A model generated the notes under the pieces. The model was not told the DNA's origin. It searched no databases and saw only the letters and a list, made by a program, of their open reading frames with translations. From Bradysia coprophila (taxonomy: Eukaryota; Arthropoda; Insecta; Diptera; Sciaridae), in the NCBI RefSeq assembly GCF_014529535.1, contig NW_023503501.1, positions 1,246,150 to 1,310,149 of the forward strand: 64,000 bases of DNA, given 5' to 3'. Positions 63,757-64,000 of the stretch are shown here, one piece after another (the stretch's first letter is position 1; every line of letters starts with the position of its first letter). A program made the position numbers and the translations under genes.

Positions 63757-64000
63757 AAACGAGCCATCAGAACAGTCGGAGCGTTTGCTGCGACTGAGCC
63801 CCGTACAAACCTGTATATCTATTGCGTACGTGACCCTAGTGCGTCTGTCCCCCTACTTTGACCGTAAGCCTATTGCGCCGGTTAATGTAGTTAAAGTAAA
63901 ATTATTATGTACATCTTATAAATTGCGCATAGCGCACGACGTTCCTTTCAAATGAAACAAAAATTTCAAATCGCCCTAAAAATTTTATTTTTTTGAAGGG
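63757..64000 (+). mobile_element. end of a second fold-back (FB-like) element, cut by the window edge
   Basis: ccatcagaacagtcggagcg (then tttgctgcgact) and gagccccgtac, then gcgcatagcgca and ttcctttcaaatgaaac, follow the order of the outer left arm at 42309-42550 with substitutions and a shorter middle. Confidence 0.8.

Overview
The window looks like insect nuclear DNA: AT-rich, intron-bearing genes with canonical GT-AG splice sites, insect odorant-receptor genes, and many small transposons. A mammalian-type cryptochrome (CRY2), which Drosophila lacks, together with the paired DHP/CRMP exons known from Drosophila, suggests a non-drosophilid fly, perhaps a nematoceran such as a fungus gnat or midge. 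The species assignment is inference.

Layout. 1-12000 is intergenic, with fold-back elements, hAT-like and TTAA-flanked MITEs, two dead LINE fragments and a tRNA-like head. 12018-13146 (-) is KRTCAP2, an oligosaccharyltransferase subunit. A 20-bp minisatellite lies at 15649-16272. 17774-23744 (+) is a dihydropyrimidinase/CRMP gene of eleven coding exons, two of them (7a, 7b) homologous and mutually exclusive, followed by a long hairpin element. 26090-27828 holds a pair of 120-bp palindromic MITEs and a TTAA fold-back. 28539-31288 (-) is a cysteine-type glutathione peroxidase with an alternative leader exon. 33152-34759 (-) is ORC5. 37880-50783 (-) is cryptochrome-2 in ten coding exons; its 7.16-kb intron 4 carries a 2.1-kb hAT-like element and a 3-kb fold-back element with 144-bp tandem repeats. 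52570-56110 is a retroelement with an R2-like C-terminus, split by about 2 kb of inverted and tandem repeats including a 5S-rRNA-like segment. 56440-63620 holds two tandemly duplicated odorant receptors (-). The window ends inside another copy of the fold-back family.

The genes are functionally unrelated: ER glycosylation, pyrimidine catabolism/neuronal CRMP, peroxide detoxification, replication licensing, circadian repression and olfaction. I reconstructed the exon chains by hand; reading-frame phase closes at every junction, which is the main internal support. Most of the remaining DNA is mobile-element debris, with several elements showing intact terminal repeats and target-site duplications.
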